A DNA stretch of 64,000 bases from Ignavibacteriae bacterium HGW-Ignavibacteriae-2 (GTDB taxonomy: Bacteria > Bacteroidota > Ignavibacteria > Ignavibacteriales > Melioribacteraceae). Of this stretch, positions 60,122-64,000 are shown one piece after another. The DNA lies in assembly GCA_002839805.1 (NCBI GenBank), contig PGYT01000002.1, positions 62,001 to 126,000 of the forward strand, read 5' to 3'. Every line of letters begins with the position of its first letter. The first letter of the stretch is position 1. A program made the translations under genes and the position numbers. Below the pieces are notes generated by a model. The model did no database searches. It had not been told where the DNA came from and saw only the letters and a program-made list of their open reading frames with translations.

Positions 60122-62308
60122 TTATTGTTTTATAATTGATATCGGGCCAGACCACGTATAATCGGTTCCGGCAATTTTAACTTTATGTGAAGAAGATTTA
60201 TCCGAGTCCTGATTGGAAATCATAAGTATCCAATTGATGTTTTTGCTGCCTTCAATACTAATAATGGTGTAATTATCATTGTTATGAATAACTTTAACCT
60301 CCTTAAATGTGGAGTAAGAATCTTTTGTAAACTCCAAAGTAGGATCAAAGACACCGTGAGGTTCCAAAATCGAAACAAATATAGTGTTAGCAGCCTTTTT
60401 ACGAATGATAAAACCGGGATCGTTTCGAAGGTTAAAACTAGGATCGCTGCCGCCAATACGTGTAAAATATACTTGATCCCCCGCTTCAGTGTTACTTATT
60501 ATTGAATAAAATCTTTCTCCGTTAAGCCAGGTCAGTTCCGAACACTTTCCGGGTATGCCAACCGCTTCTTTCCAGAGATGTTCGTAACCGTTATTTTTAC
60601 CCATTAAACTTCTCGCAGATGTAAACGGCTCATATTCGAAATTTGAATAAATAAAATGACCCAGGTAGTAAAACGGCAAATCGTATTGATGTTCTGTCTC
60701 AGAAGTGATTCTAAATACATCTATTATTGCGGGGCGATACAATTTTTCGTCATTTACCAAAACCATCGTCCGATGCTGAGAAACTCCTTTATACGAATTA
60801 TTTTCCTTTGCGCTTACATACTGGAAATTAATGTCTTCGGCATTAAAACAATAACTATCCGCGTGATGCTCTTCCGATCTGCGTCGGTTTCCTTCAAACT
60901 GACTTTGTTCATCAACAACTAGTGTATTGTGAGCCACAGTTTGTTTAGCGTATGAATCGTTCTCATCCAAATATCTGCCGCCGAATTTTTGAACTACATT
61001 AAGAAAACGTGCGGCTCCATAATCCTGAACTATTTCCCTTCCCTGATCATAGAATGTGAAAGTTAATTTATCGAAATGCCCATGAGACAATCCATGGGAT
61101 CCGTATTTCATAAGTAAGGTTTCCTGATCTTCAACGGAGCCATATCTTAAAATTCCAACTCCTCCCATATCCCCTTCAGGGCCATCCGTAAACTGAACAC
61201 TTTGCCACTTAAAATTAGGTATTGGTTCATCTTTCATTAAATCTTTGGCGGCCATTAAACCAGGTCCGGATAAAGAGACTTTATCGTGAAGTTTAATTAT
61301 AGATAATAACTGTCGGTCATGCTCGTAGTGCGCATATACAAAATTTGTTGCGTAAACAAGTTCCTCAGACAGCCAGGTTTTTTCTTTTAAAGCGTCATTA
61401 ATAGGTATAAACTCACCATTAGTATAGGTTACCTGAAGCGCGGAATATAATGCCTTTTTTAAAATCTGGTTTCGGTATTCATAAATTTTTAGATCCTTTT
61501 GATTATTATGAATTACTTCGGCAAAAATGAAAAACGGCCACAAAGCATATCTTACATAATAACCGCCTTCGGTGTAATAACCATCTGGTGAAAACAATTT
61601 ATCAAGCTGTGCCAGAAAGCCGCTTTCTCCTGTCATTTTAGAACCATAAAGAGCTTTTTTAACATAATCTTCACGTCCTATCACATAACCCGTCATTCCT
61701 ACTGCCGCTACTATCCATGTACCGTGATTATGAATCAAGTCGAATTCATGGGTACATTCGTTAATAAAAAAATCCGCCATAGGAACAAAAATACGGGTTT
61801 CGTATTTCGCTTTATCTTCATCACCCAACCAGTTATAAATACAATCGTATGCTTGAATTGTGTGAAGTAACCAAACAGTTTCATTTAAACTCTGCCAAAA
61901 CAATTTACCGGGAGTTTGTCTTTTTCCTTCGGGGTGTGTTGAAAGTGTAGGATAAAATAGGGCGTATTTATCGAGCATCGTTTTAATAAATAGAGCGTAT
62001 TTTTCTTCGCCGGTAAGCTTATAAAGTATTCCGGCGGTGTACATTTCGTTATAGTTTTGTTTGTGTCTTTCATGTGTGTATCCTCCACCTGCGTCTTTCG
62101 GTAAAGGCACATCCATTGGGTTATTCAAGGCATTTTCAACGAATTTAACCGCTTCATCAATAGATTTGTCCATTAAAGGAACAGAGCCTAGAGAATTTGT
62201 AATTTGCACCGCATCATTGTAAGTGAGTACAAGATTCGGATGAGTCTTTTGGGCCATCAATGAAGAATTTAGTGCAATTAATAATAATAACTTTATATAT
62301 GCTTTCAT
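60122..62308 (-). CDS. PL17 oligoalginate lyase
   Basis: Exolytic alginate lyase that releases the unsaturated monomer from oligoalginate. Start at the ATG at 62308 (AGGTGG upstream); a GTG two codons earlier is possible. The signal peptide is MKAYIKLLLLIALNSSLMA|Q. The toroid domain has NETVWLLHTIQAYDCIY and HNHGTW (Asn194, His195), then GYYTEGGYYVRYA (catalytic Tyr about 251); the beta-sandwich has YGSHGLSHGHFDKL and QDYGAARF. These line up with Asn201, His202 and Tyr258 of the Saccharophagus enzyme Alg17c, and the length (728) is the same. There is no type IX tail, so it is probably periplasmic. Confidence 0.93.
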   Translation of the reverse strand: MKAYIKLLLLIALNSSLMAQKTHPNLVLTYNDAVQITNSLGSVPLMDKSIDEAVKFVENALNNPMDVPLPKDAGGGYTHERHKQNYNEMYTAGILYKLTGEEKYALFIKTMLDKYALFYPTLSTHPEGKRQTPGKLFWQSLNETVWLLHTIQAYDCIYNWLGDEDKAKYETRIFVPMADFFINECTHEFDLIHNHGTWIVAAVGMTGYVIGREDYVKKALYGSKMTGESGFLAQLDKLFSPDGYYTEGGYYVRYALWPFFIFAEVIHNNQKDLKIYEYRNQILKKALYSALQVTYTNGEFIPINDALKEKTWLSEELVYATNFVYAHYEHDRQLLSIIKLHDKVSLSGPGLMAAKDLMKDEPIPNFKWQSVQFTDGPEGDMGGVGILRYGSVEDQETLLMKYGSHGLSHGHFDKLTFTFYDQGREIVQDYGAARFLNVVQKFGGRYLDENDSYAKQTVAHNTLVVDEQSQFEGNRRRSEEHHADSYCFNAEDINFQYVSAKENNSYKGVSQHRTMVLVNDEKLYRPAIIDVFRITSETEHQYDLPFYYLGHFIYSNFEYEPFTSARSLMGKNNGYEHLWKEAVGIPGKCSELTWLNGERFYSIISNTEAGDQVYFTRIGGSDPSFNLRNDPGFIIRKKAANTIFVSILEPHGVFDPTLEFTKDSYSTFKEVKVIHNNDNYTIISIEGSKNINWILMISNQDSDKSSSHKVKIAGTDYTWSGPISIIKQ

Positions 62309-62322
62309 GTCCACCTATTCTT

Positions 62323-63078
62323 TTAAACGAAATAAGTACCACCATTAATTTCAACACTAGCACCAGTAACAAAAGACGCCTGGTCAGATAAAAGATAGAC
62401 CACCAAATCGGCAACTTCGGCAGCCTGCCCTTCACGGCGCAGCGGGGTTGAAGATGCTACTTTCTCTCTAACTTCGGGTTTTGTAAAAGTATCGTGAAAA
62501 GTTGTATTTATCATGCCGGGTGAAACGCAATTAACACGTATATTTTTTGGGCCCAATTCCTTGGCAAGTCCTTTGGTATAGGTTAAAATACCGCCTTTAG
62601 CAGTTGCATAGGCAAACGCGCCCGGTCCACCGCCGTCACGTGCAGCTTGCGAAGAGAAATTAACTATAGCGCCTCCTTCTGGCATATACTGTAAAACTTC
62701 TTTAGTAACTATAAAGGCCGAAGTTAAATTTAATTTTAGAACAAAATTCCAAAAATCGAGATCAATTTCCGACATAGTTTTTCTGCCTACAAGCCCGCCA
62801 GCAACATTTGCTAAATAATGGATTTGTTCGCCGAATGATTTTCTACATTCATCAACCACTTTTTTAACGTCTTCAGGTTTTGTCATGTCACCCTGAACGA
62901 TTATAGCTTTGCCGCCACCTTCTTCTATTAATTTTAGCGTTTCTTTTGCCTGATCTTCATTGTCATAATAATTTATGCAAACAGAAGCACCTTTTTCGGC
63001 TAATTTAAGAGAACAGAATCGTCCAATATCTCTGGCTCCGCCAGTAACAATTGCCACTTTATTTTTTAGTTCATTCAT
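62323..63078 (-). CDS. SDR-family oxidoreductase, probable DEH reductase
   Basis: Start at the ATG at 63078 with GGAG six bases upstream (an ATG four codons earlier lacks one). The 251-residue SDR has VTGGARDIGRFCSLKLAEKG, a SerX-Tyr-X3-Lys set (NFSSQAARDGG...YATAKGG) and VNCVSPGMINTTFHD. In alginate loci an SDR at this position reduces 4-deoxy-L-erythro-5-hexoseulose uronate (DEH) to KDG. It lies 14 bases before PL17 and after the GntR gene, with KDG kinase upstream, so the pathway order fits. General SDR similarity alone would not prove the substrate. Confidence 0.82.
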   Translation of the reverse strand: MNELKNKVAIVTGGARDIGRFCSLKLAEKGASVCINYYDNEDQAKETLKLIEEGGGKAIIVQGDMTKPEDVKKVVDECRKSFGEQIHYLANVAGGLVGRKTMSEIDLDFWNFVLKLNLTSAFIVTKEVLQYMPEGGAIVNFSSQAARDGGGPGAFAYATAKGGILTYTKGLAKELGPKNIRVNCVSPGMINTTFHDTFTKPEVREKVASSTPLRREGQAAEVADLVVYLLSDQASFVTGASVEINGGTYFV

Positions 63079-63113
63079 AAGTAACTCCATAATTTATTTA
63101 AGTAGTTCATTAA

Positions 63114-63836
63114 TTAATTCTCATTTTCATGTGTGGCTAAAACTTTTCTTGCATGCTCTTCAGCAATCTTGAGATGTTCAACCATAAAATTATAAGCTGA
63201 TTCAGCATCACGAGCTTCTACAGCATTTAGAATTTTTTCGTGCCATTCTAACGCAGAACCTTTCGCCTGATTAATAGTGGCGTAAACAGCTGATTTCAGT
63301 TGCGGCATCATATTATGTAAAGGTCTAATTAGAAGTGGTATTATTTCATTTTGTGTCGCTTTTGCAAGCAATTGATGAAATTCAACATCCAACTGTGCCA
63401 ATTGCTGATAATCTCCCTTACAATTATTGAGTTCCTCAACATTTTGTTTTAATTCAGATAAATCTTTTTCATTATAGTTTAAAGCGGCATCGCGGGCAAT
63501 TGTCGGCTCTATCATTTGTCGAGTTTTAACAAGATCAATCACATAATTTCTGTCGAGTTTTAATTTTAAGTATTTCTCAAGAGGGTTAATAACACTCTCG
63601 GAAGTAATTTTATTAACGAAAATACCTTTGCCCTTCTCAATTGTAATTAATCCATGCGCAGAAAGAATTTGCAAGGCTTCCCGAACTGAGGTTCTACTAG
63701 CGTTAAACTGAGCACAAAGTTCATTTTCCGACGGCAATTTTGAACCGGGCAAATAACTTTTTGATAGAATAGCATCTTCTATTTGTGTTGCAATCATTTG
63801 TTTTATTGGAATCCTATCACCCAATGATGTAAACAT
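63114..63836 (-). CDS. FadR-family GntR transcriptional regulator of the alginate locus
   Basis: A 240-residue regulator. It has a winged helix-turn-helix (GSKLPSENELCAQFNASRTSVREALQILSAHGLI, within residues 31-64) and a C-terminal FCD ligand domain with helices carrying the metal or acid-sensing Asp/His residues (RDAALN, EFHQLLAKAT, HNMM, EWHEKILNAV). Proteins of this type sense uronate-derived acids such as KDG in alginate and pectin operons. It lies 46 bases after the kdgK stop and 35 before the SDR start. Confidence 0.9.
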   Translation of the reverse strand: MFTSLGDRIPIKQMIATQIEDAILSKSYLPGSKLPSENELCAQFNASRTSVREALQILSAHGLITIEKGKGIFVNKITSESVINPLEKYLKLKLDRNYVIDLVKTRQMIEPTIARDAALNYNEKDLSELKQNVEELNNCKGDYQQLAQLDVEFHQLLAKATQNEIIPLLIRPLHNMMPQLKSAVYATINQAKGSALEWHEKILNAVEARDAESAYNFMVEHLKIAEEHARKVLATHENEN

Positions 63837-63882
63837 CTTAACCTCTTATTTTAAATAATATTTTCAGCATTTCAACTATGCG

Positions 63883-64000
63883 TTACCTTTCAACTCTTCC
63901 CGATCCTCCACCTGTAATCAGTTTCTCTACTTCTTCAACCGAAACGTGATTAAAATCTCCTGGAATTGTTTGTTTAAGGCAAGAAGCAGCTACCGCGAAA
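63883..64000 (-). CDS. kdgK: 2-dehydro-3-deoxygluconokinase, C-terminal fragment (5' end beyond window)
   Basis: The last 38 codons and stop of a PfkB-family sugar kinase. The visible product, [20 protein letters not shown] followed by [18 protein letters not shown], is the characteristic end of KDG kinases in Bacteroidota-type alginate and pectin loci. It phosphorylates KDG to KDPG. It is the most upstream visible gene of the alginate run. No KDPG aldolase is present in the window. The call rests on the short tail and context. Confidence 0.75.
   Translation of the reverse strand, partial: FAVAASCLKQTIPGDFNHVSVEEVEKLITGGGSGRVER

Noticed and set aside
1-64000. tRNA, rRNA, phage, plasmid or transposon genes
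   Set aside because: I looked for conserved RNA stems, transposase and integrase motifs among the genes and gaps and saw none.

Overview
The window looks like a chromosomal carbohydrate-utilisation region of an AT-rich, anaerobic or facultative bacterium of the Bacteroidota/Chlorobiota side. The best guess is Ignavibacteriota (Melioribacteraceae-like). The reasons are the C-terminal type IX secretion sorting tails of the form NYPNPFNPTT...YDxLGREV...GxYxxxW/F...SGIYxYRL, the many Sec/lipoprotein signal peptides, PPi-type phosphofructokinase, anaerobic sulfatase-maturase-type radical SAM enzyme, and the absence of SusC/SusD pairs beside the polysaccharide loci. Almost every gene is on the minus strand. 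I saw no tRNA, rRNA, CRISPR array, transposase, integrase or phage gene.

Region 1 (1-26.5 kb) is a beta-mannan locus. It holds a large secreted carbohydrate-binding protein (cut by the window edge), three GH26 mannanases, three GH5-type enzymes, an SGNH acetylesterase, two GH2 enzymes (one a clear beta-mannosidase), a GPH-family sugar symporter, an AGE-family mannobiose 2-epimerase and a GH130 mannosylglucose phosphorylase. Together they support the mannobiose -> mannosylglucose -> mannose 1-phosphate + glucose route. The transcription units share a perfect palindrome TTTATCA-N3-TGATAAA (three exact copies and one near copy) that lies upstream of a second shared element, T(G/A)GCAT-N8-G, with -24/-12 (sigma-54-like) geometry. 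This looks like one regulon whose regulator is not in the window.

Region 2 (27-34 kb) holds a HAD hydrolase and PPi-dependent phosphofructokinase, then tagaturonate epimerase (uxaE), glucuronate isomerase (uxaC) and a LacI regulator. galE follows.

Region 3 (35.7-50.7 kb) is a run of 14 same-strand genes with short gaps, probably one operon started by a GntR-LacI chimeric regulator. It carries a DUF4861 lipoprotein, an SDR fructuronate reductase-like enzyme, a LarA-superfamily nickel-pincer epimerase, 6-phosphogluconate dehydrogenase, a TRAP transporter, KduI, KduD, two oxidoreductases, an AEC transporter and a radical SAM maturase. No mannonate dehydratase is present. The gene set suggests that hexuronates go fructuronate -> mannonate -> gluconate -> 6-phosphogluconate -> pentose phosphate instead of through KDG, while unsaturated uronates use KduI/KduD.

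Region 4 (50.8-64 kb) is an alginate locus: KDG kinase (cut by the edge), FadR-type GntR regulator, DEH reductase-like SDR, PL17 oligoalginate lyase, KdgF-like cupin, ACS-family MFS transporter, SGNH esterase, PL6 lyase with a type IX tail, a heparinase II/III-like lyase, a Gfo/Idh/MocA oxidoreductase and a small ECF-S-like membrane protein. The whole set fits a marine or sediment degrader of algal and plant polysaccharides.
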